Shown here piece by piece: positions 43,881-55,526 of a stretch of DNA of 64,000 nucleotides. Each line of letters begins with the position of its first letter. The first letter of the stretch is position 1. The notes under the pieces were generated by a model. The model was not told the DNA's origin and did no database searches. It saw only the letters and a list, made by a program, of their open reading frames with translations. Where the stretch lies: the NCBI GenBank assembly GCA_019914945.1, contig CM034100.1:11419096-11483095 (forward strand), given 5' to 3'. Source of the DNA: Typha latifolia. Taxonomy: Eukaryota; Streptophyta; Magnoliopsida; Poales; Typhaceae. The position numbers and the translations under genes are program-made.

Positions 43881-44663
43881 TAATGGGTTCTTGTACCAAA
43901 AGGTCGGCTACGAAATAATTCGTTAAGATTTGAATTTATTGCAGGAAGTAGTCCACGCAACCGTGGGAAAATATACATCAAATATTACGAAACTAAGTGT
44001 ATTAGATTTATAACTCTTTGATCTACAACTTTCATATTGCCCTTCGCAGATTCGAACTGCAACTATGATGAAAATACAGAATAACGTGGGTGATGGTGGT
44101 GGTGACAGGTGGAGTGGATGTTAGGGTTATGGATGGGTATGGAGATGGAGGTGGATGGTGGATGTGATTAAGGGATATAAACGAAGGGAATGAAGTGGTC
44201 GAGATCCCAAAGAAGAGAGGTGACTCGACAGTCGAGGGAGATTAGAAGTTAGGAGAAACCTTTCCAACGGTAGAGGTGGAAGGATGGTGAAGAGCGAGGA
44301 CGGAGATTAGGGTAGATAGATGATAGAGAGGCAAGAAATGAATATTCCAATTGCATAATGAATTTGACTACCATCCCTATATATATAGAGGCTAGCTAAC
44401 AAGTCCTAAAATAATAACCCAAATTGTAGAGGATTCCCGCCGATCGCGTTCGAAGGCATAAAAGACATTCTCTATATGTGCAAACCCGATGCAGGCCTTC
44501 GAACGCGCATTATGCGTTCTCTGTATTTGTGAACCTGATGTAGATGTTCGCAAGAGCATTCGAACGCGACCCCTCCTGCGTTCGAATGCAACCTACAAGA
44601 ATTTTATTTTAATGAAATTAAATAACTAATGTAGTAAAAAAAAGATCCTAACCAAATATATCA
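43881..44663 (-). repeat. B2 3' LTR
   Basis: The plus strand runs from TAATGGGTTCTTGTACC to AAATATATCA. A TATA box (CTATATATATAG, 44378-44389) and TTCGAA-type sites (44445-44590) upstream of it on the minus strand are clear. The PPT lies to the right (CACGCTTCCCCCACTTTG). Confidence 0.85.
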
Positions 44664-45465
44664 GCCCACCACGCTTCCCCCACTTTGCCCTCAAGGTGAA
44701 AAGTCTGGGAAATGCTCCAAGATGTTAGTCTCCAACACCTATATTGCCTCATCGGATGGCTTGCCAAGCCACTCAACTAGAATCTCCATCTCTAATATGG
44801 TACCATGTCATCGTCGGCGCGTAGCAAGTACACGAACTGGCTCTACGACCTCTGTCTCCTCCAATGGCTCCGGTAGAAGTGATCCAACGACCTCATGATC
44901 TCCAATCCGCTCCATCAGCAATAAAATATGGAAGACAGGATGCACTCTCGACCCCTCCGGCAGCTCCAAACGATATGTAACCGGACCAAAATAGCGATGA
45001 GCTAATTTTTTGATTACGCATCGGATGCAAGGTCGCCTAGCAATACGGTTGCACCCTCACAAACACCCAATTTCCGATGTTGAACTCCTGCTCCCTACGA
45101 CTGTGATCATAAACTTGCTTTATGCGGTTTTGAGCAAGTTTAAGATGAGCACGCAACCTCCTCAATGTGGCATTTCTATCCATCAACGCTAAGTCCACCT
45201 TCGTCCGATCTACCAATGCCACTAGATTATAAGCGCATAACGTTGGAGCCATGCATCCATACACCACCTCAATTAGAATCATACCAATGCTTCTATGGTA
45301 GGTGGTGTTGTAGGACCACTCCGCCCATGGTAACAACTCCAACCGTCGTCTCAGCATCTCTCTAAGAAAGCACCTCAAGTACTGCTCAATACCTTGATTG
45401 ACCACCTTAGTTTGGCCGTCCTTCTATCAATGGTAGGCCGAGCTGAAGTTCAATCGAGTCCCTTG
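44664..45465 (-). pseudogene. B2 integrase C-terminal part and chromodomain
   Basis: On the minus strand: MVNQGIEQYLRCFLREM, WAEWSYNTTYHRSIGM, VDLALMDRNATLRRLRAHL, QEFNIGNWVFVRVQ. These lead into EMEILVEWLGKPSDEA and the PPT. The frame stops at about 45037. It is interrupted at 45465 by A3; the core continues at 47495. Confidence 0.8.
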
Positions 45466-45840
45466 TGATACGATCTCCCTTTAGGCTAAGGTTCGATCTC
45501 TTCCAATTCTCTGATTTGGACTGGATCTGGCATGAAACTTTAAAATAAGATCTCGAAATATGCCACTGTCGGATCGATGTAAAATTTGGATATGTTGTAG
45601 CCCCAGAAAAGAGCTTTCCAACTAATCAAATTTCAGGTGAATCGCATGTGGGGATCTTGAGATATCGTCTGATTAGTGGATGAACATCAGAGTGGTCTAT
45701 TTAGGATCCGTGGATGGAGGCACGAGATCCTAGGATGATGGTGGTTGGAGGTGGACCGGCGTTAATGGAGTGACACCGGTGAAAGTGGTGGTGGAAGGGT
45801 TATGGTTGATGGAAGGGTTAGGGCAAGTGTTGGATAGATT

Positions 45841-46525
45841 AGTCCAGCTTCAAGCCGCATGGTTGTCGACTCGTCAAAGAACTCCGTTCTGACGTCAAAA
45901 AAACATTTCCAACCGTTGAGCTCGCCGGAGGAAACTACTGCCTTGAAGCTGGACTCTTTGCCATTTCAGTAGGGATCGAGAATGGTGCGGCTAGCCCTTT
46001 ACGGTTTGTCGACGAGGTCTCCGTTGCATGGGAAGATGTGGAGGTTCCAAGGGTTGCTACAATGATTGAGGATCCCATTGTAGCCGGTGGCGGTTCGTTG
46101 CGGCTAACCATGGGTCGGGGTGTAGAAGCTCGATCTTGCTGTATAGTCGAACTCTCCCCTATTTTTGTGGGGGACGGGAAGGCCGTGGAGAATGTTGGGT
46201 ATGCTGCGGAGGGCTCCCCATGCTGCCTTGCAATTGCCATGCTTGTTGAAGAATATTTCGACCACGCCTGTATTTCCCGAATAATCTCCATCATCATCTA
46301 GTTGTTGATGGCCATTTGTTCGGAAAGAGACCCCAACACGGCTTGAACACTAGGTTCTTCCGTATTCCGATTAGATTGGGTGGTTCCGTGGGTGGAAGTC
46401 TTTGCAACCGTTTCTCCCTCCTCTATTGGGAGAATCTCTTCTTCATCATCTCGCCGTGCAGCCATGGCTCTGGTGGTCGTCATAGGAAGCACTTGTCCGA
46501 AGAATGGTGGCTCTAATACCAAACT
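45841..46525 (-). pseudogene. A3 gag start joined to an unknown conserved frame
   Basis: The minus strand opens MTTTRAMAARRDDEEEILP and EEPSVQAVLGSLSEQMAINN like A1, but after MMMEIIREIQ it departs completely from the normal gag: ARQHGEPSAAYPTFSTAF, PRPMVSRNEPPPATMGSS, TSTSSHATETSSTNRKGLAA. In another phase it reads VVSSGELNGWK and FDVRTEFFDESTT. Element P carries the same segment, so it belongs to a non-autonomous subfamily. I do not recognise the protein. Confidence 0.65.
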
Positions 46526-47494
46526 TGATACGATCTCCCCTTTAGGCTAAGGTTCGATATCTTCCAATTCTCTGATTTGGACTGGATCTAGCACGGAACT
46601 TTGAAATAAGATCTCAAAAGATGCCGCCGTCGGATCGATGTGAAATTTGGATATGTTATAACCACAGAAAAGAACTTTCCAAAAAAAAATAAAGTTTTAG
46701 TGAATCAGATGTCAGGATCTTGAGATATCGTCTAATTAGTGGATGAACATTAGGGTGGTCTGTTTAGGATCCGTGGATGGAGGCACGAGATCCTAGAATG
46801 ATGGTGGTTGGAGGTGGACCGACGTTAATGGAGTGACACCGGTGAAAGTGGTGGTGGAATGGTTATGGTTGATGGAAGGGTTAGGGCAAGTGTTGGATAG
46901 ATTGGAAGATGGGGGAGGAGAGGGCGGGCGCCCCTAAGGGTCTAGGGTGATTGGCCGGTCGAGGGAGGTTACAAGCGGTGTCGTCGGGGATTGAGGGAAC
47001 GATAGCAAAGAAGATGAAGGAGGCAAGGCAAAACTCAACTCTTCAATAATCAATAATGACCTTTGGTTGCCATCCACATCCTTTTAGAGACTAATCAACA
47101 ACTAAAAATTAACCCTAAACAATACAATTTTGTCGATTGCATTCAAACGCGCCTGATCGCGTTCGAACGCGTCGAGTTCGCTCTTCTTTGGATTTGCGAA
47201 TGCGATGTAGGCATTCGAACGCATGATCGAACACGCCTGTTTCCCTTCTCTGGATTTGCGAACGCGATGCAGGTGTTAACACTGCGTTCGAATAGGGCGT
47301 TCGAACGCACAATGCACACTTTCACAACCTGTTCACAACCACGTTCACAACCGCGTTTGAACTCACTCCACCCGCATTCGAACGTGACTTACAGAAAACT
47401 TATTTTCTTGGAAATTAAACATTAAAATAAGAAACAAAGACACCTAAAGTGAATCCATGCTTGAGACGACATCAGTGAAGTCCAAATCGTATCA
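46526..47494 (-). repeat. A3 5' LTR
   Basis: 969 bp, TGATACGATCTCC to CCAAATCGTATCA. The palindrome array is at 47135-47385 (for example GCGTTCGAACGC at 47159 and 47289 regions). Confidence 0.85.
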
Positions 47495-48478
47495 CCTTTG
47501 AATCTAAAAAACTCCGTCCAAAAGTCGCTCATAAATACACGATCATGATCTGAGACAATCGTGCATGGCATGCCCATGTAACTGAGCAACATCTCTAACG
47601 AAAATTTTAGCCACCGACTCTGCTGAAAACGGATGTGACAATACCGAAAAGTGCGCATACTTGCTCAATCTATCAACCACCACAAAGATAACGAAATAAC
47701 CACGTACCAGCGGAAGACCCTCTATAAAATCCATAGGAATGTCTTTCCAAACACGGTATGGTATAGGTAAAGGGTGAAGTAGTTCGGCCGGTTTCAATGT
47801 AGTTGCCTTAGCCCTTTGACAGACTTTGCAAGCACGGACAAACTCCTCACATCCCGCCTCAATCCTGGCCACGTGCAACTCTGAGATATCCTCCTATAAG
47901 TCCTCAGGACACCCTCATGACCAGCCTCTAGAGTTTTGTGGAAGTGCTCCAACAATTTCTATTGCAATCCATCATTTGCAAGCACCCAAATGCATTCATG
48001 GTCCAATAGCAAATTGCCTCGATTTTCCAACTCTGAATGGCTTTTCGGATCATCCCTCACCTCCTGCAACAATCTCAAAATATTTGGGTCAGATGTACAT
48101 GCATACCTCTGCTCAGCTCGGCGGTATCGGGTTGGCGTGATAGTGCATCCACCGCTCTATTTTCTGTTTCCTTCTTGTATTGTATTTCATAATCATACCC
48201 CAACAATTTTGTAGCCCATCTCTGCTATGTCGGAGTGTGTATATGCTATCCCATAAAGTATGGAAGATTCTTTTGATCGTTACGTATAATGAATCGTCTA
48301 CGACCAAATAAGGCCTCCAATTTATCATCGCATGCAGAATTGCCAACATCTCTTTCTCATAAGTCGATAATTGCTAAGATTTTTGTGATAAAGCCTTGCT
48401 AAGATAGGAAATGGGATGTCCTCCTTGCATTAGTACAGCTCCTATGCCAACTCCCGACGCATCACATTCCATAATGAA
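47495..48478 (-). pseudogene. B2 integrase N-terminus and core
   Basis: Minus strand: FVRACKVCQRAKATTLKPAE, MDFIEGLPLVRGYFVIFVVV, KYAHFSVLSHPFSAESVA, then YMGMPCTIVSDHDRVFMSDF in another phase. Upstream (47880-48478) are the HHCC zinc region and RNase H end (KLLGYDYEIQYKKETENRAVD) with frameshifts. Confidence 0.8.
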
Positions 48479-49373
48479 CTATTTGGTGAAGTCCGGTGGT
48501 GGTAAAACAGGTGCCGTTGTCATTGCTGTTTTCAATTTTTCAAAAGGTGTAGTGGCTTCATCCGTCCATCTAAAAGAGTCCTTCTTCAACAAAGAAGTGA
48601 GAGGAGCAGTGATCTTGCTATACCCGGTGATGAAGCGTCGATAATATCTGGTTAGCCCCAAAAATCCTCTCAATCCGATGGTAGTAGTAGGAATAGGCCA
48701 AGCGGTCATGCATGCAATCTTTTGAGGATTTGCCACTACACCATCCGCTGAAATGATGTGGCCTAAATACTCCACTTGTGATACTCCCCATAGGCACTTG
48801 GATTTATTGATTTTCAATTAGTTTTGCTTCAACAAATTTAGAAGTCCTCCAAATGCAGCCAATGCTCCAATTCAGTCCTGCTATACACCAAAATATCGTC
48901 AAAAAATACCAAGACATACTTTCACAATAGAGGCCGAACTATATCATTCATGAGGCCTTGAAAGGTAGCTGGAGTATTGGTGAGACCAAAAGGCATCACT
49001 CGAAACTCGTTTTATGCACATCCGCCGGGTGAACTCTAATTTGATGATACTCGACCCTCAAGTCAAGCTTACTAAATATGGTCATCCCTGCTAGCTCGTC
49101 CAGGAGCTCCTCTATAACTGGAATGGGATACCGACCCTTGACAATAATAGCATTTAGTGCCTAATAGTCGACATAAAAATACCATGTCCTATCATTCTTT
49201 CGCATCAATAACACGGGGGATGAGTATGAGCTATGACTTTGTTGAATGAGGCCTTGCTCTAACATCTTGGCTACCATCTTGGAGATAACTTATTTTTGCA
49301 CATGTGGATACCGATATGGCCTCACATTTGCCGGTGCAGCCCCGGGTATAATCTCTATGCGATAGTCTACCGT
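48479..49373 (-). pseudogene. B2 reverse transcriptase and RNase H start
   Basis: MKINKSKCLWGVSQVEYLGH, GLRGFLGLTRYYRRFITGYS and KKDSFRWTDEAT mark the RT connection. The palm (48818-49373) is recognisable in pieces on the minus strand ([28 protein letters not shown]) but carries several frameshifts and stops. Confidence 0.75.
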
Positions 49374-49822
49374 TCACCTCGGTGGCAACTCCTGTGGCTC
49401 CTCAAACAGTCCAGAAAAGTTATATAATAAATTAAACAATTCAATGGTAGTACCTGAACTCGCTTGAGGCTCATCTTCTGCTGGTCCTAACTGAAAAAGA
49501 TTGGCCAAATCATACGCACAAGGCAGCCCCACCATAGGCTGCATCGCAGGAATCGGCGAAGATCGAACACCATCAAGCCGCACATCTTTGTTTCCTTGTT
49601 TAAATTTCATCAACATGCTCCATAAATCAAATGTGACGGGACCCAAACTCTGTAACCACTGAGTACCAAGGACAATGTCCGCTCCTTGCAGCGCCAACGA
49701 ATACAAGTCTACAATGATGTCATGTCCTTGCACTCGTATACTGATCCGGCGACATAAGCTCTCCGCCTAAAGCTTCGTGTCGTCTCTAATAGCAACGTCA
49801 AATTTCATGGTCAGTTTGGCAT
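49374..49822 (-). pseudogene. B2 protease C-terminus and linker
   Basis: VQGHDIIVDLYSLALQGADI, VLGTQWLQSLGPVTFDL, then LDGVRSSPIPAMQPMVGLPC and LFNLLYNFSGLFEEPQELPP, the linker to RT. The active-site half (DSGST) is missing because P and a deletion intervene at 49822. Confidence 0.75.
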
Positions 49823-49829
49823 CCACCTG

Positions 49830-50224
49830 CGGAACTGCCCGAACAAATTTGAATACGGAAGAGCCTAGCGTTCAAGCCAACATCCTCCATAGCCACTCTA
49901 TTCCCCACAAAAATAGGGGAGAGTTCGGTTATCTAGCAAGATCGAGCTTCTACACCCCGACCCATGGTCAGCTGCAATGAATCGCCACTGGCTACAATGG
50001 AATCCTCAACTATCGTAGCAGCCCTCAGAACCTCCACATCTTTCGATGCACCGGAGACATCGCCAACAAACCGCGAAAGGTTGGCCGCACCCTACAGAAA
50101 TGGCGAAGAGTCCAACTTCAATGTAGTAGTTTCCTCAAGCGAGCTCGACGGTTGGAAAGGTTCTTTCGACGTCAGAACAGAGTTCTTCGATGAGTCGACA
50201 ACTGTGCAAACCACAGTTGAATAG
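49830..50224 (+). pseudogene. P: gag start remnant and unknown conserved frame
   Basis: CGTARTNLNTEEPSVQA is the gag start. The frame 49964-50224 reads MVSCNESPLATMESSTIVAA, ETSPTNRERLAAPY, VVSSSELDGWKGSFDVRTEF and FFDESTTV. It parallels A3 (46170-45841) residue by residue with conservative changes, so it was once coding. Unknown function. Confidence 0.6.
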
Positions 50225-51494
50225 AGGAAGACCACGCATGGTCACTAGATATCTCTCATCAGGAATCCTCATCAGTGGTGAGGGAGATGATCCAAAACTG
50301 CAAGTTCCAGCACTTGGGCCGCCTTACACCACCTCCCTTTGCAACCACAGCGAGTCGGCAACTAGGAAGAAATCACATATGGCCTCCAACGACCATCCAC
50401 CATTTTCCTTGGTCAATTGACAGTTGACCACGACAGCATCATCACCGATGATGACATTGCAGCTCCCCACTGAGCTACAACTCGAAGGAGAAGGCCGCAA
50501 TCTTCCACCCACGGCAGCACCGGCCGCTGATGGCTCCGTAAAGACCTCATGGGCTGCTACTTTTCTCACCCAGATGGCTAAAAGCTTCTTGCCGTGGCTG
50601 CGAATAAACGAAGAAGAAGAAGATGAAGATTTTGTTTTTGCCAAACTCAGCCTTCCATAGCGATCGACCACTGCCACCCCAAGAGAGTCCTCACTGATAG
50701 CTATTTTCATATTCTAGATGGCCAAAGGCTCTTTGCCGTGGCTAGGACGGGATAGAGAAAGTGATGAAGATTTTATTTTTTGGGCCAACTTCGGCCTTCC
50801 ATCACTGCCGACTGCCGCCACAATGTCGAGAACCCTGCCAAAGCAACTACAGGAGATGGTCATTGCTCAGCCATGGCTGCCACGTGCCAAGGCAACTCCT
50901 ATGGAAATGACTGATGGAGATGGAATTATGGGAGAAATATTAGGGATTTCAAAATTTTTTGAAAACCCTAGGTGGTTAGAATTTCAAGATGGCTACATGG
51001 TTGGGCTTGACTAGGTTGAATTACTAGACATGAGCTGGGTTGGACCTTTGAGCCAAAGGGGTCAAGTCAAGTGTGAGTCATCTCTAGACTTGGGGACTCA
51101 ATTAAGTCAAATAAGGGACCTGATCATAAACCCTCTACATGACTTAGGTCGAGTTTGCTTATACTAGGACACATTTGACTTGGATCCTAATCCATGGAGT
51201 GGGCAGAATGATTGTGAGCACAATCAACACTCAGTTTGGCTAGTTGAACCTAACTCGAGTCACTCCGTGGACCTAATCAGGATCCCCCAACTACATCTAA
51301 CTCGACGTCCCGAGCGCAATCGAATGCACTAGATTTCTATAGCTGAATTGACATTGAGTCAATTGGTTCGACCACCCGAGCCCAAGTGGACTCAATGTAG
51401 ACAGACCCGAATCCCACCTTGGGCCGGTAGGAGTACAAGTATCCAAGCTCAATTGAGGATGACCCACTGAACATAGCAAGTTTGACTTGAGTCA
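50225..51494 (+). other. P accessory region with a duplicated module
   Basis: A segment of about 145 bp is repeated in tandem (about 50573-50660 and 50718-50810). The two start MAKSFLPWLRINEEEEDEDF and MAKGSLPWLGRDRESDEDF, followed by FVFA/FIFWA and LSLP/FGLP, in open frames (50424-50660, 50718-51014). From 51015 on the sequence is non-coding with many TTGACT/GAGTCA words. I recognise no family. Confidence 0.4.
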
Positions 51495-51528
51495 CCTTGT
51501 GGACAAGGTGTATGGAAGCATGGTGGAT

Positions 51529-52465
51529 TGATACGATTCGGACTTCACCAATAATGTCTCGAGCATAGATATACTTTGGGGGTGTCTTTCTATTCTTGTT
51601 TTAGTGTGTATTTCATAGAAAAATAAGTTTTTTGTATGTCGCGTTCGAATGCGGATAGAGTGTGTTCAAACGCGCTTGTGAACGTCTGCATCAGGTTCGC
51701 AAAAATAGAGAATGCGAAATGTGCGTTCGAATGTAATCGGGCGCGTTCGAACGTGGATGGAGTGCATTCGAAAGCGCTTGTGAATGCCTGTATCAGGTTC
51801 GTAAATACAGAGAATGCAAAACGTGCGTTCAAACGCGATCGGGCTCGTTCGAATGCGATCGGTGAAAATCTACTGTTTTAGGGTTAATAATTGCCATTTT
51901 TGAATTGATTGGTTAGCCTCTAAAGGTGTGGATGGCAACCATGAAATTATTATTGAATGAATTAAGTTTTGCCTTGTCTCATTCGTCCGCTTCTCTCACG
52001 TTGTCTCGTTCCCCGGCATCGCCGCTTCTAGCCTCCCTCGACCGGCCAATCACCCTAGTACCTTAGGGGCGGCCCACGCCTCCACTTTCTTCCAATCTAT
52101 CTATCACTTTGCCCAAACCCTTCCATCACCCATAACCCTTCCATCTCCACGTACTCACCGGTGCCACCCCACTAACGCTGGTCCACCAACCTTCACCAAC
52201 ACCAAGGATCTCGTACCTCCATCCACGGATCCTAAGACGAACTCCCTAATATTTGTCCACTAAACGGTCTTGAGATCCCACCGTCCGATTCGCCTAAAAC
52301 TTAATTTGTTGGAAAATTTTTTTTTGGGGCTACAACATGTCAAAACTTCACGTCGATCCGATGGCTTAATCTTTCGGGATCTATTTTTAAAGCTCCATGT
52401 CAGATCCTATCCAGATCTAAAAATCAAAATAGATCGAGCCTTGGCTAAAAGGGGAGATCATATCA
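51529..52465 (+). repeat. P 3' LTR
   Basis: TGATACGATTCGG to GATCATATCA, directly after a PPT. The array is at 51640-51865 with several GCGTTCGAACG sites. GGTTAGCCTCTAAAGG marks the decayed TATA position. Confidence 0.85.
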
Positions 52466-53136
52466 TCCGTTGGATCACCGCCTTGGAATTTTGGAAAGTC
52501 CAAGTGTGTGGTTCTCCCCCTAATAGTATTGTAAGGTTCGCAAAAGATCCTTGGTTCAAGTCTAAACCTTTGTGTATATTGATCACCTTCTCTCAATCCT
52601 CGAGCACGTCCATCACCATCTCCAAAGGGATCAACCTCATCCTTAAAGTGCCAATCCTCCTCATCGACTAGGCACACCGGTGCCGCACGTCTCTTGGGTT
52701 CCACCACCGTCGTTCTTGGGTTTTGTAACGGAGGTGGGGGATGATGTGTAGCCATAGGTAAGAGGGAATTATTAACACTCACATGATGCACCTGGACTTA
52801 TGGGGTATCAGTTCGATGAGGTCCCATCACTGGCCCTTCTTGAAGCTCTGATCGTCATCGAGGAGATGACGAACCCAATTGGTTCATGACATATTCCTTG
52901 AAATTATTGTGATCCTTTTGAATTGTGTCAACTCTATGCAGCAATGTTTGAAACATACCCCTAAGTTCATCCGCCAAGCCCATATTCACACCCATGGATG
53001 TTGGTTGACTCGGTCCTACTATGGTTGCTCCAAAGAAATCGGCCTCACGGTTAGGGTTATCATGGATTGAGTTTTCCGTTGTCAGTGTGCTCTCCATAGG
53101 TCTCCTTGCTGATGTCATCTTCCTTGTTTCAACCAT
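52466..53136 (-). pseudogene. B2 gag
   Basis: The minus strand begins MVETRKMTSARRPMESTLTT, then DELRGMFQTLLHRVDTIQKD (coiled-coil-like) and, after one stop (about 52855), THHPPPPLQNPRTTVVE and a Gly/Arg/Asp region. It ends in HLDFPKFQGGDPTD, the start of the capsid core, where P begins. The core itself and the zinc knuckle are lost. Confidence 0.8.
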
Positions 53137-53174
53137 TAATGGAGGTCTGAGGTTTGCCTACTCTGATATCAGAT

Positions 53175-54009
53175 TGATGGGTTCTTGTACCGAAAGGTTG
53201 GCTACGAAACTATTTCTTAAGATCTGACTTTATTGCATGAAGAAGTCCGCGCAACTGTGGAAAAATATTCGTCAAATATTCTCCCTGTTGTCGAAAATTA
53301 CGACACTAGGTCTATTAGACTCGTAGCTCTCCAATTTATTTCAAATTTATGTCCTTCATAAATTCAAACTGCAACTAGGATGAAAACATTGAATAACAGG
53401 GGTGATGGTGGTGGTGACAGGTGGAGTGGATGTTAGGGTTATAGATGGGTATGGAGATGGAGGTGGATTGTGTATGTGATTAAGGGATATAGACGAAGGG
53501 AACAAAGTGGTCGAGATCCCAAAAAAGAGGGCTGACTCGACAGTCGAGGGAGATTAGAAGTTAGGAGAAACCTTGCCAACGGTAGAGATGAAAGGATGGT
53601 GGAGAGGTAGAAGGGAGATTAGGGTAGATAGATGATAGAGGCAAAAAAATCAATATTCCAATTGCATAATGAATTTGGCTGCCATCCACATATATAGAGG
53701 CTAGCTAATAAGTCCTAAAATAATAAGTAACCCTAATTCTAGAGGATTCTCGTCGATCGCGTTTGAACGCACAAAATGTATTATCTGTATGTGCGAACGC
53801 GATGCAGGCATTCGAACGCAGGTATTTGAATGCGCCCGATCGCATTCTAATGCGTATCACGCGTTCTCTGTATTTGCGAACGTGATGTAGACGTTCGCAA
53901 GGGCGTTCAAACGCGACCCGTCCTGCGTTTGAATGCGACATACATGAATTTTATTTTAATGAAATTAAATAACTAATGCAGTAAGAAAAGATCCTAACTA
54001 AATGTATCA
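53175..54009 (-). repeat. B2 5' LTR
   Basis: The plus strand runs from TGATGGGTTCTTGTACC to AAATGTATCA, with the PBS (CTCTGATATCA) to the left. TTCGAA-type sites are at 53755-53940; the TATA-like CATATATAGAGG is at about 53690. Confidence 0.85.
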
Positions 54010-54602
54010 GAAGCCCTTCGAAGATGTGAAGTACGCACCTAGAGGTCTGGGATGAGCACGCACACTTGCTCAAGTGGAGGAACGAAGAGCCAAAGGCTAT
54101 GGTTTTGTTATGATGAGAAGTTTGTACCTGGAAATTGCTAGACTAAACTGATGGGATCGGTAATGCTAATAGACCGATTGGAGGAGGTAGAGGATGAGAT
54201 TGCAGCTGAAGATGAAGATGTGGCTAGACAGGAAAGAGGAGTAGCTGAGGAGCAACCCGTGGAGGACATGATAGCCAAAATCTCCCTCCACGCCTATTCA
54301 GAGACAACCACGCCAAATACTTTGCGGGTGAACTGTGTGGTCAAGAAAACCACAGTGAGAATCTTGATTGACACTGGGTCCACCCATAAATTCATTGACA
54401 AGAGGCTCCTTAGGAAGATTGGGCTCGAGTCAGAACCTACAAACGGGTTCGATGTGATGATTGGAGATGGCACCACATTGCGGGTAGATTTTATGTGTGG
54501 AGGTGTGGAATTGAAGGTGCAAGGCCAAACTTTCACATTGGATCTTTATCCGTTGGCCTTGCGAGATGCCAACATTGTCTTGAGGATCCAATGGCTTCAA
54601 AG
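54010..54602 (+). pseudogene. A2 zinc knuckle remnant and protease
   Basis: It resumes A2 after B2. 54151-54602 reads MGSVMLIDRLEEVEDEIAAE, the active site ILIDTGSTHKFID, GFDVMIGDGTTLRVDFM and LDLYPLALRDANIVLRIQWL. The active-site Asp and the retropepsin fold motifs are intact. The zinc knuckle upstream is damaged (stops; CX2C lost). The frame runs into A4 RT on the opposite strand at 54602. Confidence 0.8.
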
Positions 54603-55160
54603 CTGAGATTATGTGCCCCAAGTACTCCACTCGTGGTTCTCCCCAAAGACACTTGCTCATCTTGACTTTAACTAGTTTTGTTGCAAGATATTTAGTACCT
54701 CCCGCATATGCTGCAAGTGCTCGCTCCAATTCCTGCTATACACTAGAATATCGTCAAAGAAGACGAGCACGTACTGACGCAAGAGTGGGCGGAAAAGGTC
54801 ATTCATCAGCCCTTGGAAGATGGCCGGTGCATTGGTGAGCCCGAACGGCATGACTCCGAACTCATAGTGGCCATCGTGAGTTCGGAACGCCATTTTGTGC
54901 ACATATTCCGGGTCGATGTGGATTTGATGGTACCCCGCTCTTAAGTCAAGTTTGCTAAAGTAAGTCGACCCTATGAGTTCATCCAGCAACTCCTCGATCA
55001 CTGGTATTGGATACTGGTCCTTGATGGTAATGGTATTCAAGGCTCGGTAGTCAACGCAAAACTGCCAACTCCCGTCTTTCTTCCGAACCAGCAGCACCGG
55101 GGACGAGTAGACACTTCTACTCGGTTGAATAATCCCTTGCTCGAGCATTTCCACCACCAA
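54602..55160 (-). pseudogene. A4 reverse transcriptase
   Basis: A good RT palm on the minus strand: [73 protein letters not shown]. The last holds the catalytic Asp pair. The C-terminal part (KMSKCLWGEPRVEYLGHIIS) follows after a frameshift near 54672. RNase H and integrase are missing. Best preserved RT in the window. Confidence 0.9.
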
Positions 55161-55526
55161 TCTACTGATCTCTTCCTTCTGGAGATGCGGGTACCGATAG
55201 GGCCGGACATTTGCTGGTTCAGCCTCTGGAATGATCTGGATGCGATGGTTGTGCCGATAGGTCGGCGGCAGTCCTCGGGGTTCCTCGAAGAGATCCTGGA
55301 ATTCCTACAGCAACTTTTGCATGTCAGCGGCTATTTTCCTTGGTGGTCGATGTTCTGGTTCAGCAACAGCCATTTGCAATAGTAGAGCTAGGTCCCCTGC
55401 ACAAGGAAAGCCCACAAGTGGTTGCAATGTCGGCCCTTGCCGCGGTTGATTTCCATCCAGCAGCACCCTTCGTCCATTCCTCTCAAATGTCAATGTGAGG
55501 TTTGAGAAATCAAATGTTACGGGCCC
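55161..55526 (-). pseudogene. A4 protease-RT linker
   Basis: VLLDGNQPRQGPTLQPLVG and LALLLQMAVAEPEHRPPR, then [20 protein letters not shown] in another phase. This is the spacer typical of this family between protease and RT. One or two frame changes. Confidence 0.7.

Larger units (their letters stand above)
45466..47494 (-). mobile_element. A3: short family A derivative inserted in B2 integrase
   Basis: It has a 5' LTR at 46526-47494 (TGATACGATC...ATCGTATCA), PBS and gag start on its left (46525-45841), and a truncated 3' LTR at 45466-45840. The flanks CCTTG (45461-45465) and CCTTT (47495-47499) fit a 5-bp TSD with one mismatch. Protease and pol are absent. Confidence 0.8.
49823..52465 (+). 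mobile_element. P: non-autonomous family A derivative inside B2
   Basis: Plus orientation: a gag-like segment of the A3 type (49830-50224), an accessory region (50225-51494), a PPT (CCTTGTGGACAAGGTG...GTGGAT), and a 3' LTR of family A at 51529-52465. The 5' LTR and gag start are deleted at the left junction. It separates B2 protease from B2 gag. No pol genes. Confidence 0.7.
43881..54009 (-). mobile_element. B2: family B Gypsy element carrying nested insertions
   Basis: Minus-strand element: 5' LTR 53175-54009, gag 52466-53136, [P insert], protease/linker 49374-49822, RT/RNase H 48101-49373, integrase 47495-48100, [A3 insert], integrase end and chromodomain 44664-45465, PPT, 3' LTR 43881-44663. 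The flanks AAAGC (43876-43880) and GAAGC (54010-54014) are a TSD with one mismatch in A2 gag. Confidence 0.8.

Noticed and set aside
50324..50710. 128-codon minus-strand frame with a Ser run in the P element.
   Set aside because: It is antisense to the duplicated plus-strand module; the Ser run is the complement of the GAA-rich acidic stretch.
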